From the NCBI RefSeq assembly GCF_001536285.1, contig NZ_FAOZ01000050.1, forward strand, positions 1-41,488: 41,488 bases of DNA. Reading direction: 5' to 3'. The notes below the pieces were generated by a model, which was not told the DNA's origin, ran no database searches, and saw only the letters and a program-made list of their open reading frames with translations. A program made the translations under genes and the position numbers. Source of the stretch: Parafrankia irregularis. Lineage in GTDB: Bacteria; Actinomycetota; Actinomycetes; Frankiales; Frankiaceae. Position 1 is the stretch's first letter; every line of letters starts with the position of its first letter. Shown here one piece after another: positions 1-8,453 of the stretch.

Positions 1-251
1 CTAGCTGACCCGGCTTCAGAGTTGACCGCCTCCACCTACCAGACGGCCACGCGCTGCACACCGGCCCTTATCCACCAGATTTGAGCCGGCACGACTCTTA
101 CGGAGCGTCAACCACTGATTCGCTTACGCTGCACCTTCTGATCTCGATTGCCGAACCCGGCCCATCTGGCAGTGCTGGACCGTCCCGGCGTTGTCGGGGC
201 CGCTTCCCGTCCTCCCCGGCGCTCCCCGGATCAGACTGCCCCCATCTTCAA
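1..251. other. Window start, no gene seen
   Basis: I find no convincing gene here. The open frames lack family motifs and credible ribosome binding sites. The stretch lies downstream of the methyltransferase fragment at 252-458 and may be remnant DNA from the same decayed gene. Confidence 0.4.
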
Positions 252-458
252 TCAGGCCGCTGCGACGGCCCAATGGCGAGGGTCTCCCACCCCTGCTCGG
301 TGACGCGGCGCCTCGTGGCGCAGCAGGTAGTAGTCGTACATGCGGGCGGTGTGCGGAACGTCCGTCTTCAGATCAACCGAGCTGATCTCCTCTCGCCTCC
401 AGGCGAGCCACGACTTCGGACTGGACGCGCCGGCCTCGGCATCGGTCACCGTACACAA
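252..458 (-). pseudogene. Fragment of a DUF574-type SAM methyltransferase
   Basis: The minus-strand frame encodes 68 residues containing the stretch SVDLKTDVPHTARMYDYYLL. This resembles the N-terminus of the actinobacterial methyltransferase family PF04672 (DUF574), where a VPHxARxYDYxLGG signature opens the domain. After YYLL the similarity stops: the LGG and the rest of the roughly 260-residue SAM-binding domain are missing and the frame closes soon after. I read this as a truncated remnant. The family match rests on motif recall. It is possible, though less likely, that the frame is a chance match. Confidence 0.5.
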
Positions 459-870
459 CCCCCAGATCCGGCGTAATCCTCTGGGATCACCCTAACGGGC
501 AGCCGGCTCCCTCCCCGCAGGACCCGGCAGACCATGGTCGGCGGTGACAGACCCACCCCGCGCCTGCCGAACGCAGGCCGCGCGGGCGCGAGCGCCGTCG
601 GACCTCGAAGGGGTATTTACATGGTTCAGGTCCCGCCCTCGCACCGTCGTCGACAAAACCGGCACGGTCGCGGGTTCGGCGCGCGGCCTGGGACGAAGAG
701 ACCGGGAGCCACCCAGCGCCGGGCCCGCACGTGTCCTCGCGCGGGGCGCCGGTCGGGGTGGCGCTGTATGCGGGTGTGTCGTTGGGGCTGGGTACGCTTT
801 CCGCGTGGCCGCTGCCCCTGATCGACATCTCGATGAGTGCCGTAGCCGGTACGCTCCGGCGCTGTCCTGG
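459..870. other. Intergenic, no gene seen
   Basis: Several long GC-rich frames cross this stretch on both strands, but none has a family motif or a convincing start. The frame of the next gene stays open back to 544. Its predicted N-terminal part is Arg/Gly-rich and low in sense, so I place the start of that gene further downstream. Confidence 0.35.
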
Positions 871-1653
871 ATGCGCGACGTGGCAGGCCGGCGTGGGATG
901 GCGCCGTGGCCGGACTGGCCGGACTGGTGCTGGCTACCGATGGCGGCGGTGGCGGGCGCGGGTCCCCGCCGGCCGCAGGACAGCCCCCGCCCGGACGACA
1001 TCGGCCGTCTCGCCGCGCTGGCCACCTGGTGGCTGGACCGTGCGGTGATCGAGATCGACGAGGACCTGGCGGTCCGGCATCTTCCGGCGGTCGGGCAGGA
1101 CATCCGGATCGACCGCGAAAGGCTCCTGGCGGGCCTGCCGGCCTGGTGCCCGTACGTCCCGCTGCCCGAGCGCCCGGAGACGACCACCGGGGTCTACTGG
1201 CCTCGCGGGTTCTTCGCACACACCGAGTGGGACGCGGCGACCGGGGGCGCCGAGCTGCGGCTGCTGATGGACACCGACGGGACGTGGGAGGGGTTGCACG
1301 CCGTTCCCGTGCATCTGGACCAGCCGACGGTGCGCTGGTCGTTCCAGGCTGCGGCCCGGGTGATGACCGCGAACGTCGCCGCCGGCCTGGTCGAAGGAGC
1401 ACGGGCGGATGATCCACGGCTCGCGGCCAGCGTGGAGATGGCTGGCCTGGTCGTGGCGCAGGTGTGGCCGCTGGTGTCCGCTCTGGTCGATCCCGCAGGT
1501 CGGGTGATCGGCCGGGACCGGCCGGGTGAGGTGTTGGAACGGGCACGGGCGCAGCCGCGCGGCACCCGGATCGTGTGGCCGCAGCGGTCCCGGACCTCGT
1601 TCTGGCGGGCGACGGCGGGCCCCGCGCCGCGGCCGGTGCTGCGGTCGGTCTGA
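871..1653 (+). CDS. Hypothetical protein resembling the AcrVA2 family
   Basis: From ATG 871 the protein has 260 residues; ATG 898 is an alternative, and neither has a strong ribosome binding site. Visible landmarks are DWPDWCWLPMAAV near the N-terminus, then LPAWCPYVPLP, then GFFAHTEWDAATGGAELRLL, followed by DTDG and VPVHLDQPTV. From memory this order (a WC-plus-MAA segment, LPxWCxY, GFFAHxEWD, ELRLLxDTD, PxHLxxPT) matches proteins of the AcrVA2 family. AcrVA2 is an anti-CRISPR that lowers Cas12a levels in Moraxella, but its many relatives on plasmids and chromosomes have unknown roles. No Cas12a is present here, so no anti-CRISPR function can be assigned. The next gene starts about 200 bp downstream on the same strand. 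Confidence 0.5.
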   Translation: MRDVAGRRGMAPWPDWPDWCWLPMAAVAGAGPRRPQDSPRPDDIGRLAALATWWLDRAVIEIDEDLAVRHLPAVGQDIRIDRERLLAGLPAWCPYVPLPERPETTTGVYWPRGFFAHTEWDAATGGAELRLLMDTDGTWEGLHAVPVHLDQPTVRWSFQAAARVMTANVAAGLVEGARADDPRLAASVEMAGLVVAQVWPLVSALVDPAGRVIGRDRPGEVLERARAQPRGTRIVWPQRSRTSFWRATAGPAPRPVLRSV

Positions 1654-1855
1654 CGGGCACCGCGGCATCAGGCCTGGTCTGGGCGGTGCGTCGCGATCTG
1701 TGCCTCTGCCCCGGCGGTCGACCGGACGAGCACGCGGCGAAGCCGGACGCCGCGTCCGCCTGACCGTGTCGCCCGCCCGGCGGGACGGCGGGTTGCGGCG
1801 CCGTGTTCCGGCCTTGCGCATCGACGAACCGCGGGCGATCACCGAGGGGGATCAG

Positions 1856-2332
1856 ATGGCCTGGTACACGATCAGACGCGACTGCTGCGGCGCCGTCGAA
1901 CGCATCCAGGTCTACGGGCCGAGCGACACCCGGCAGGCCAGAGCGAACCGGACAGAGATGCGGCCCTGCCAGGCATGCGCACGCCAGCGGCGTGCCGTCG
2001 AGGCCGAACAAGCGGCGCACCAGGCGGCGGGACAAGCAGACCTCGACGGACTACCGACCCTCACGGGCACCGACCGGCAGGTGGCCTGGGCGCTGGTCCT
2101 GCGGGACAACACGATCAAAAGAGCGCCGTCGCTGGCGACGATGCCGGGCGCGACCGGGGACCATCTTGACTGGCTGCTCGACAGGATCTGCGAGCGCACC
2201 GACGCCGCCTGGTGGATCGACCACAGGGCCGGGCTGCCGCGCGACGACCACTGCTGGACCGCGCTGCGCACCTCCCTCACCGACGAGCAGAAAGCCGAGT
2301 TCGCAGCCCTCGGGAAGGAAAGCCGCCTGTGA
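1856..2332 (+). CDS. Small Cys-containing actinobacterial protein of unknown function
   Basis: I start this gene at ATG 1856, which is preceded by GAGGGGGATCAG, giving 158 residues. The N-terminus MAWYTIRRDCCGAVERIQVYG and a later CQAC pair form a possible zinc-binding set (CC...CxxC). Short actinobacterial proteins beginning YTIRRxCGH with an IYG segment and a CxxC pair are common on accessory DNA, and I think this belongs with them. The C-terminal half is a helical, charged segment without a recognised motif. The frame remains open upstream to 1526, but that part lacks a binding site. No function can be given. Confidence 0.6.
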   Translation: MAWYTIRRDCCGAVERIQVYGPSDTRQARANRTEMRPCQACARQRRAVEAEQAAHQAAGQADLDGLPTLTGTDRQVAWALVLRDNTIKRAPSLATMPGATGDHLDWLLDRICERTDAAWWIDHRAGLPRDDHCWTALRTSLTDEQKAEFAALGKESRL

Positions 2333-2755
2333 CCATCAGCATCCTGTCCTGCCTGTGATGCGCTACCTCGGAGTTGTCGCCGATCCGGGAGATCGGAGTC
2401 ATTCCCGGTAGGCGCCCTCGTCCACGGCATGCCGGGGTTCTGCGTGACATGTTCTTCCGGAACCCTCCGGCCGCCGGATCCCTTCTGTCAGTCGTGTGCT
2501 CGGAGAAGTCCGACCGCTCCACCCGTATGGGCTGGTCGGCGGCTCGGTGAACGCCACCTTCCGGCCTCCGCCGGTTCCCGGTGCTCGGTCCGGTGTCATA
2601 AGGTTCCTCCGCGTTCTCGATAGTCCCTATGTGGTGCTCCGAGCGGGAAGACTTTCCGTCATGTTCAGGGCGGGGCGGCCGGTCCAGGCAGTCACGCGAT
2701 ACGGTAGGGAATACGTCGCGGATACACGGTCCGCGGGTAGGAGTGGGGAATATCC
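2333..2755. other. Intergenic region upstream of lsr2
   Basis: About 420 bp without a supported gene; it must contain the lsr2 promoter. The ribosome binding region GGTAGGAGTGGGG lies just before the lsr2 ATG. No clear operator or terminator was found. Confidence 0.4.
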
Positions 2756-3097
2756 ATGGCACAGAAGACGATCGTTTCGCTGATCGATGACCTCAACGGT
2801 GAAACCGCCGACGAGACGATCCGGTTCGGACTGGACGGCGCCCAGTACGAGATCGACCTGTCCGAAGCGAACGCCACGAAGCTACGGGAGGCGCTGGCCT
2901 CGTTCGTGACCGCGGGACGCCGTTCCGGTGGCCGCGCGGCCGGTGGGCGGCGCGGACAGCGTGCCGCTTCACCGCGCGCCGTGGCCGCGGACCGTACCGC
3001 GGATATCCGGGAGTGGGCGCGGAGCAACGGCTACACGGTGAGCGACCGGGGCCGTATCGCGTCGAACATCGTCGAGGCGTTCGAGAAGGCCCACTAG
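2756..3097 (+). CDS. lsr2: Lsr2 family nucleoid-associated protein
   Basis: Lsr2 is the actinobacterial H-NS-like protein that bridges DNA and silences AT-rich, horizontally acquired genes. This 113-residue protein shows both halves. The N-terminal dimerisation domain (about 1-55) begins MAQKTIVSLIDDL and includes TIRFGLDGAQYEIDLS. An Arg/Gly-rich linker (about 55-80) follows. The C-terminal DNA-binding domain (about 80-113) reads ADIREWARSNGYTVSDRGRI, with the minor-groove RGR triplet at residues 98-100. Length and domain order are normal. A good ribosome binding site precedes ATG 2756. It stands alone as a transcription unit. A copy on an accessory stretch fits its usual role in taming foreign DNA, but it could equally be the main cellular copy. 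Confidence 0.97.
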   Translation: MAQKTIVSLIDDLNGETADETIRFGLDGAQYEIDLSEANATKLREALASFVTAGRRSGGRAAGGRRGQRAASPRAVAADRTADIREWARSNGYTVSDRGRIASNIVEAFEKAH

Positions 3098-3586
3098 CCG
3101 CACCAGCCCGGGGCCATGGCGTGCGTCGTCACGGGGCGCGCCGGGCGCCCGGACCTCGAAACGAGGGGTTACAAGTCGACCCGTCGCGAAGGGGCCCCTC
3201 CCGGTTCGAGCACCGCCGGGCGCGGTGCGGGGCCGTGGGATGGGTGACCGTTGGCGTTTGGCTCCCTGTGGCCTGGGCGGCCCCGTCGGCCCGGCGTGGC
3301 GGTGAGACGGGCACGATGGCCTCGTGACCGAGGCGGAGACCGTGGACACGCGGCAGCACGGCGATACCGAACGGACCCGGCGCCATGGTGGGTGCCGAGC
3401 CAGCGCTGCCGGCACTCTGTCGCCCCCGGTGCGTGGGATGTCCGGGCCGCACAGCCGAGGCGGCGTCGCACCCGGGCCGCGTCGTGTGACGGCCTTGTGG
3501 CCGTGATCGGGTTTGGTTTCGGAAGCGGGGCTGGTAGCGCGCGAATCCGGGCAGGGCTCTGCTCCGCTCCCGCAGGAAGGATCTGT
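3098..3586. other. Intergenic, no gene seen
   Basis: About 490 bp between lsr2 and the kinase-like gene. Frames on the minus strand are Arg/Pro-rich and look like shadows. The frame of the downstream gene stays open back to 3251 without a credible start. No RNA gene is visible. Confidence 0.4.
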
Positions 3587-4390
3587 GTGTCCCTGCCTCG
3601 GATGAACTGGGACGACCTGCCCGCGGACGTCCGGCGGGCGGTGGAGGCCCACACGGGGCCTGTCACGGCCGCCTCGACGGCGTCAGGTGGCTTCAACTCG
3701 GCGATCGCCGCGACCCTGCGGACACGCTCCGGGACGGTGTTCTGCAAGGGCCTCCCGGCGAGTCACCGGCAGATCGTCACGCAACGTCGCGAACGCGAGA
3801 TCAACCCCCACGTGGTCGGACTGTCTCCCCGGCTGCTGTGGCATGTCGAGGTGGACGGATGGGATCTGTCCGGCTTCGAGCACATCGACGGCCGGCACGC
3901 GGACTACCGGCCGGACTCCGACGACCTTCCCCTGATCGCCGAGTGCCTGCGACGGCTTCAGCAGGTCGCCTGCCCGGACATCCCCCTCAAACAAGCTGAT
4001 CAGCGGCTAAGCGGCTACGTCACCGAGCCGGCCGAAGCCGAGATGTTCGCAGGCAGCTCGCTGTTGCACACCGACTGGAACAGCGCGAACCTCCTGATCA
4101 GCGACCGTGCCTACCTGGTCGACTGGGCGTGGGCGACCCGGGGCGCGGCATGGCTGGACCCTGCGGGCTGGCTGATCTGGCTCATGGCCGAAGGCAGGCA
4201 CACTGCCACCCAGGCCGAAGCGTGGGCGGAACAGATCCCATCCTGGCAGGCCGCACCCGCCGATGCTGTCGCCGCATACGCGAAGGCGAACGCACGTCTG
4301 TGGGCCGAAATCGCGCAGGCCAGCGGGGATGAGTGGACCTCACGAACGGCCTCGGCGGCAGGTGCGTGGGCGCTCTACCGCGCTACGTGA
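3587..4390 (+). CDS. Aminoglycoside phosphotransferase-like kinase (APH family)
   Basis: The protein has 267 residues from GTG 3587, which is preceded at good spacing by AGGAAGG (3574-3580); ATG 3602 is an alternative. It shows the core of the APH/choline-kinase fold: a Lys in VFCKGL (about residue 54) as the ATP-binding lysine, the Brenner catalytic loop LLHTDWNSANLL (about 159-170, with H161, D163 and N168) and the metal-binding Asp in VDWAWA (D179). Family members phosphorylate hydroxyl groups of aminoglycosides or small metabolites. The substrate cannot be told from sequence. The gene is alone on its strand, with a convergent DUF397 gene downstream, so it does not appear to be part of an operon. 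Confidence 0.85.
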   Translation: MSLPRMNWDDLPADVRRAVEAHTGPVTAASTASGGFNSAIAATLRTRSGTVFCKGLPASHRQIVTQRREREINPHVVGLSPRLLWHVEVDGWDLSGFEHIDGRHADYRPDSDDLPLIAECLRRLQQVACPDIPLKQADQRLSGYVTEPAEAEMFAGSSLLHTDWNSANLLISDRAYLVDWAWATRGAAWLDPAGWLIWLMAEGRHTATQAEAWAEQIPSWQAAPADAVAAYAKANARLWAEIAQASGDEWTSRTASAAGAWALYRAT

Positions 4391-4462
4391 CAGCGTCCAG
4401 CTCGCGGAAGCCGCTTACCGGACCATCATCGACACGTTGCCAGCGGTGGCCGGTGCCGCACG

Positions 4463-4687
4463 CTAGTTGAATTCTCCGTCGCGGGCGCCGGCGAGGAACG
4501 CGTCCCATTCGGCTGCGCTGAAAGACAGGACGCCGCCGTCGGGGTGCTTGGAGTGCCTGACGGCGCGTCCGCCGTCAGGTAGCTCGGCGACCTCGACGCA
4601 GTTCCCGCCGTTGCCGCCGCTGTAGCTGCTCTTGCGCCAGGTCAACCCCGCCGGGGGGTTGGTCGGGCCGGGTGGGGTGCTGTTCAT
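4463..4687 (-). CDS. DUF397 domain protein
   Basis: A 74-residue protein with the DUF397 signature: LTWRKSSYSGGNGGNCVEVAEL, then GRAVRHSKHPDGGVLSFSAAEWDAFLAGARDGEF. DUF397 proteins are small actinobacterial partners of XRE-DUF5753 regulators; some such pairs control development or antibiotic production in Streptomyces (for example the WhiJ group), and some have been proposed to act as toxin-antitoxin-like pairs. The start codon overlaps the stop codon of the regulator upstream on the same strand (ATGA, 4684-4687), so the two are translated together. Confidence 0.93.
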   Translation of the reverse strand: MNSTPPGPTNPPAGLTWRKSSYSGGNGGNCVEVAELPDGGRAVRHSKHPDGGVLSFSAAEWDAFLAGARDGEFN

Positions 4688-5544
4688 CCCATCTCCTCCG
4701 CGGCCTCGATGATCAGCCTGTTTGACCGTTCTGGGTCCATCGCGGCTGCTCGTAGGCGGTTCATGGCGAGTTTATACCGGCGCAGGTCGGCGTCCCGTTC
4801 CAAGTACAGGCCGCTGTGGAGCTGATCCATGTGGACGACCTCTCCGCCCGGCGGGGCGGAGAAGGCAAGGATCGTGAAGGGATAGCCGAACGCGGCGTAC
4901 GCCCCTAGCGCGTAGGGCAGGACCTGCACGGTGATGTTCGGCTGGGCGGCACGGTCGGCGAGGTGAGCGAGCTGGACACGCATGACCTCGGAACCCCCGA
5001 CATGGCGATGGAGCACGGACTCGTCGAGCACGACCCAGAGCGAGAGCGGATCGTCACCGGCCAGCCGCTTCTGCCGTTCCATCCGGACCGTCACCCGGCG
5101 GTCGATCTCGTCGTCGTCGAGGCTGGTGTTCGCAGCCCGAAGCACCGCACGCGCGTACCCCGGTGTCTGCAACAGCCCAGGAACGAGCTGATTCTCGAAC
5201 TCCTCGACGCTCACCGCGCTGCTCTCGGCCGCCATGAACCGCTCGAACCAGCGAGGCACCGCGTCGGTGTAGCTGTGCCACCAGTCTTGCTGGCGGGCGG
5301 AACGCACCATACCCAGCAGTTCGTCGCGTAGCTGCTCGCCAGTCACACCGTAAAGGTCGAGCAGCGCTGTGACGTCACGGGTCCGCTGTATCCCCGTGCC
5401 CGTCTCCATCCGGCTGATCTTCGATGCCGAGCACTGCAGATGTGCTGCGGCCTGGTCGATCGTGGTGTCGGCCGCTTCCCGTAGCCGCCGCAGCTCCGCG
5501 CCGACCTGCCGGCGTCGCATCGTCGGGGTTGCTTCCCCAGCCAC
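4684..5544 (-). CDS. XRE family regulator with DUF5753 domain
   Basis: I place the start at GTG 5544 because GAGGAGG lies five bases before it, giving 286 residues, which is normal for the family; the frame is open to 5661 but that region carries a palindrome. The N-terminal helix-turn-helix spans about residues 10-65 (RRRQVGAELRRLREAADTT, then AAAHLQCSASKISRMETG). The remainder is the DUF5753 sensor-like domain, with the usual FENQLVPGLLQTPGYARAVL and a C-terminal VHMDQLHSGLYLE segment. It probably works with the DUF397 protein encoded immediately downstream and may bind the inverted repeat at 5652-5676 to regulate itself and the divergent gene at 5943. Confidence 0.92.
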   Translation of the reverse strand: MAGEATPTMRRRQVGAELRRLREAADTTIDQAAAHLQCSASKISRMETGTGIQRTRDVTALLDLYGVTGEQLRDELLGMVRSARQQDWWHSYTDAVPRWFERFMAAESSAVSVEEFENQLVPGLLQTPGYARAVLRAANTSLDDDEIDRRVTVRMERQKRLAGDDPLSLWVVLDESVLHRHVGGSEVMRVQLAHLADRAAQPNITVQVLPYALGAYAAFGYPFTILAFSAPPGGEVVHMDQLHSGLYLERDADLRRYKLAMNRLRAAAMDPERSNRLIIEAAEEMG

Positions 5545-5651
5545 GACCGCCTCCTCGTCAAGGTCAACCCGGCTCGAGTCTGTCACCTTCACATGCACCA
5601 CCCTGCAAGGGGAGCCAACGGCACAAAAATTTCTACGCATGGTAGCTGCCG

Positions 5652-5676
5652 TGCATTGCACGGAGCGTGCAATGCA
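5652..5676. promoter_or_regulatory. Perfect 10-bp inverted repeat, likely operator
   Basis: TGCATTGCAC (5652-5661) and its exact reverse complement GTGCAATGCA (5667-5676) are separated by five bases, GGAGC. The site lies between the divergent XRE-DUF5753 gene and the recombinase/ATPase fusion. Position and symmetry suit a dimeric helix-turn-helix protein, most simply the neighbouring regulator acting on its own promoter. No promoter elements were identified. Confidence 0.6.
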
Positions 5677-5942
5677 GGCATTCTGTTCTTGTCACCACCT
5701 CGCCACGATCTGCCTCCGGGGATCGCGAGTGGCGGGGGGGATAGCCACGTCCGGTCACGGTGAAGCCGCTTGCGCGCGCTTCGCCCCGCCCGGGACGGGA
5801 AGCGCGTCCGTGTCATGTGCGCGGACCGGAGCTGGGTGGTGCGGATGCTAACGGTGCCGATCGGCGCGCGAAGGAAGCACGACAATCGTCGGCCACGGAC
5901 ACGGAGGGTGAGCTCCGCAGGGATCACGGGTGGTGGCGTGTG

Positions 5943-7013
5943 ATGCGGGCGTTCGGATACGTACGGGTCTCGAGTGCGAGGGACGACGAGCTACACCGTC
6001 TACGCGACATGATCCGCTCATATGCTGCCGCCGAGGGGATGAGCCTGGTAGCCATCTATGTCGACCAGGAAGGCCGGTCGACCGACGCCGCTCGACCCGG
6101 CTTGACGACCCTCCTCGAAGCGGTCGGACGGTCCGACCGGGCCGTCATGCTGGTCCCCGACATGACCCATCTCCCCTGCGCCCAGCACGCGCGCCGTTTC
6201 CTCGAGGAAGAGGTGACCGCGCTCGGCAGCGCGATCGTTCCCCTCGCATCGCCGTCCCGGGTCCCCACACAGGCCGCCCCAACAGACCAGCAACATCAGC
6301 CAGGATCCCGAGGGGTCGGCCGGAACCCGACAGCGTCACCGACCATCCGTGTGACAGTCGAACGGTTCCCCGCCCTCCTCAGCTCCGTTCCCGCTGCCCG
6401 CGCTGCCGCCCTCCGTACACTGCAGGGATGGCGGCTGACCGCCGAAACGCTGAACACTGCCGAGTTGATCGTCTCCGAGCTCACCGCGAATGCCGCGAAA
6501 GCAAGTCCGGCCGATGGCATCGTCGCGGTGCGGCTCACGGCCAGTGGCAGCAGCCTTCTCATCGAGGTCTGGGACAGCACCGTCGCCCCACCCGTCCTGC
6601 GGGATCCGGCTTACGACGGAGAGGACGGGCGCGGCCTGTTCCTCGTCAACGCGTTGAGCCGCCGATGGTCCTGGCGTCGGGCGAAATCCGGCGGAAAGGT
6701 CGTCTGGGCAGAAATGCCGGCAGATACGATGGATCTGCAGGACGACGGGTCGGCCGTGCAGCTGATACAGCGTACGGCCGGACCGGTGCCGGATCCTGTG
6801 AGGCCAGTTGCCTTCGAGCACGATCCGGCGCTCCTGCGCCGGGTTGCCGACGGACTGCGGGCTCTTGACGACTGGTACCTACCCGGCACTGAGGCAGCCC
6901 GCTCTGGGAAGCCCCCGCTGGCCGCGGAGGACCGGATAGTCCTGCCCGCGTCGATCACCACCAACCTCCGCACCGAAGTCTGCTGGACGCTGCTGGCCGA
7001 GCAGACCGCATGA
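5943..7013 (+). CDS. Serine-recombinase-like domain fused to RsbW-type ATPase domain
   Basis: From ATG 5943 the protein has 356 residues. Residues 1-100 resemble the catalytic domain of resolvase/invertase serine recombinases: FGYVRVSS with Arg8 and Ser10 in the usual places, then YVDQEG and ARPGLTTLLEAV. The normal DRLxR segment with a catalytic Arg reads PDMTHLP here, so recombination is doubtful, and no DNA-binding tail follows. Residues about 145-265 form a GHKL ATPase domain of the anti-sigma-factor (RsbW/SpoIIAB) type: N-box ELIVSELTANAAK, then VWDS, then GEDGRGLFLVNALSRRW. About 90 further residues are unassigned. Separate proteins of both kinds are common in actinobacteria, but I do not recall this fusion as standard. 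The downstream gene overlaps by ATGA. A signalling role is inferred. Confidence 0.8.
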   Translation: MRAFGYVRVSSARDDELHRLRDMIRSYAAAEGMSLVAIYVDQEGRSTDAARPGLTTLLEAVGRSDRAVMLVPDMTHLPCAQHARRFLEEEVTALGSAIVPLASPSRVPTQAAPTDQQHQPGSRGVGRNPTASPTIRVTVERFPALLSSVPAARAAALRTLQGWRLTAETLNTAELIVSELTANAAKASPADGIVAVRLTASGSSLLIEVWDSTVAPPVLRDPAYDGEDGRGLFLVNALSRRWSWRRAKSGGKVVWAEMPADTMDLQDDGSAVQLIQRTAGPVPDPVRPVAFEHDPALLRRVADGLRALDDWYLPGTEAARSGKPPLAAEDRIVLPASITTNLRTEVCWTLLAEQTA

Positions 7014-7345
7014 ACTCCCGCGTTTCTCCCGTTCCCGTGATCCTGCGCCCGGTCGTCCTCATCGCGCGCATGGCAGCCCTGCCCGAGGTCACACCGCCCG
7101 CGGACATCGCACGGATGCTCGCCATGTTCACCCCACCCATCGACCCGACCTCACCGGAATGGGCCGCGCTGCGCGCCGCCCTCGACCACTACGACGACGC
7201 GCAGGACCCAGTCCGCTTGGACGCCGCCCGCCAGCAGATCATCATTGCCGCGGAGACCCTGCTCGCCTACCCGACAGACCCCGGCACTGCCGGATCGTGC
7301 CGCATACCGACCCAGCGGACACCGCCCACGGAACGCCGCGTATGA
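7010..7345 (+). CDS. Hypothetical protein coupled to the recombinase/ATPase fusion
   Basis: This 111-residue frame begins with an ATGA overlap with the preceding gene, which supports translation. Its middle part (PPADIARMLAMFTPPIDPTSPEWAALRAALDHYDDA) is a plausible helical soluble protein. The last 20 residues are Thr/Pro/Arg-rich and may run past a degraded end. I recognise no family. Given the coupling it may work with the ATPase-domain protein. Confidence 0.55.
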   Translation: MNSRVSPVPVILRPVVLIARMAALPEVTPPADIARMLAMFTPPIDPTSPEWAALRAALDHYDDAQDPVRLDAARQQIIIAAETLLAYPTDPGTAGSCRIPTQRTPPTERRV

Positions 7346-8453
7346 CGACCGGCAGCGACCCGACGGCTGGCACGGGCGACGGCCCGGCGCCGGAACTCAT
7401 CAGGTCGCCTTTGAGTCGCCCATGGCATCCCCGGAATTCCTTGAATGATTCATCACCCGACTCGCCCCTCGGCGGTCGCCATGTCACACCAGGACATCTC
7501 CACCCTGAAAGGCGCCGTGCCCTGCGGAACCTACAGCGCGACGATCAAGTTATCGTCGTGGACAAGGACAGGCCATTCGCAGCATCTTCACGACCGACGA
7601 GGAATCCCTCCACCGTGGGGATGCGCGCTCCACCTCGTCTAGCGCGCCGAGGCCCCGCCCCTGCCCCTCCCGACGCAGACCCTGGCCCCATCTGGGACGG
7701 TATCCAGCCCGCCTGGACCCGATCCACGGTAGGCGAAGAACCTGACAGAACGATGGCCGATGGATTCCCTCGCCAGCGGTGGAGCCAAGAAACCCCGGAC
7801 ACCGCCAGCCCGAACCATGCAGCCTCGGCCACCATAGCACCGAAGCAATCGTTGCGGTCGCATTTCCTGAGATCGCGACCCTCCGCCGTCCAGCTAACGG
7901 TCCCTTCGCGTGCAGGTCGAAAAGCACATCAGCGCTTGGCGGACGGATCGCGTCCATCTTCTTCACTCTGCTTCTGCCATAATGGAGCACAGATCCTGGC
8001 CTGCCAGGGAATCGGTGCCGCTCGGGGGGGCTCGGCCGATGACTATGGACCGTCGGATGACCAGCGGGCACTCGGTGGTCGCCACTACGGAAGAGCTGGT
8101 GACGGCGCACCTCGCCGAAGACCAAGTGCTCGCCGGCCCGGAGGTTGTGAGGGTGGTCGTCGACCCGCTCTGCGGGGCGACCGCCATGCCTGTGAGGGTG
8201 CGCCGGAGCCGGGCGCTCGAGTGCGCGCCGATGCCCACGGCGCAGCGCCCTGCATCGCTCTCGCTCGACACACTCCGTCCGCGACCCGTGCAGGCATCGT
8301 TCCTTCTCGCCTACCGATTCGACCAGGATGGCTACATCAGGTGGAATGGGCATCTACGGGGGCCTCAGTGCCGAATGACGGCTTCCTTCTCGGTGTCGGC
8401 TGATTTCGATGCCCCCCGGCCGCACCGTCACCCCCAGTAGGGAAGGAGGTGTA
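7346..8453. other. About 1.1 kb without a clear gene, possibly decayed
   Basis: Several frames cross this stretch on both strands, and coding potential seems to switch between them, which suggests degraded DNA. One plus-strand frame (8039-8440, 133 residues, starting MTMDRRMTSGHSVVATTEEL) is the best candidate for a real or remnant gene. It has no family motif and no clear ribosome binding site. The last 20 bases before 8454 contain the strong binding site of the next gene. Confidence 0.4.

Noticed and set aside
626-2035. 469-residue minus-strand frame
   Set aside because: Arg/Pro-rich composition typical of an antisense shadow in GC-rich DNA; no family motif.
3196-3225. GGTTCGAGC as a tRNA T-loop
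   Set aside because: Flanking bases do not form a T-stem or acceptor stem.
7159-8403. 414-residue plus-strand frame
   Set aside because: Low-complexity Arg/Pro/Ser sequence in which coding signal shifts between frames; it overlaps the coupled gene at 7010.
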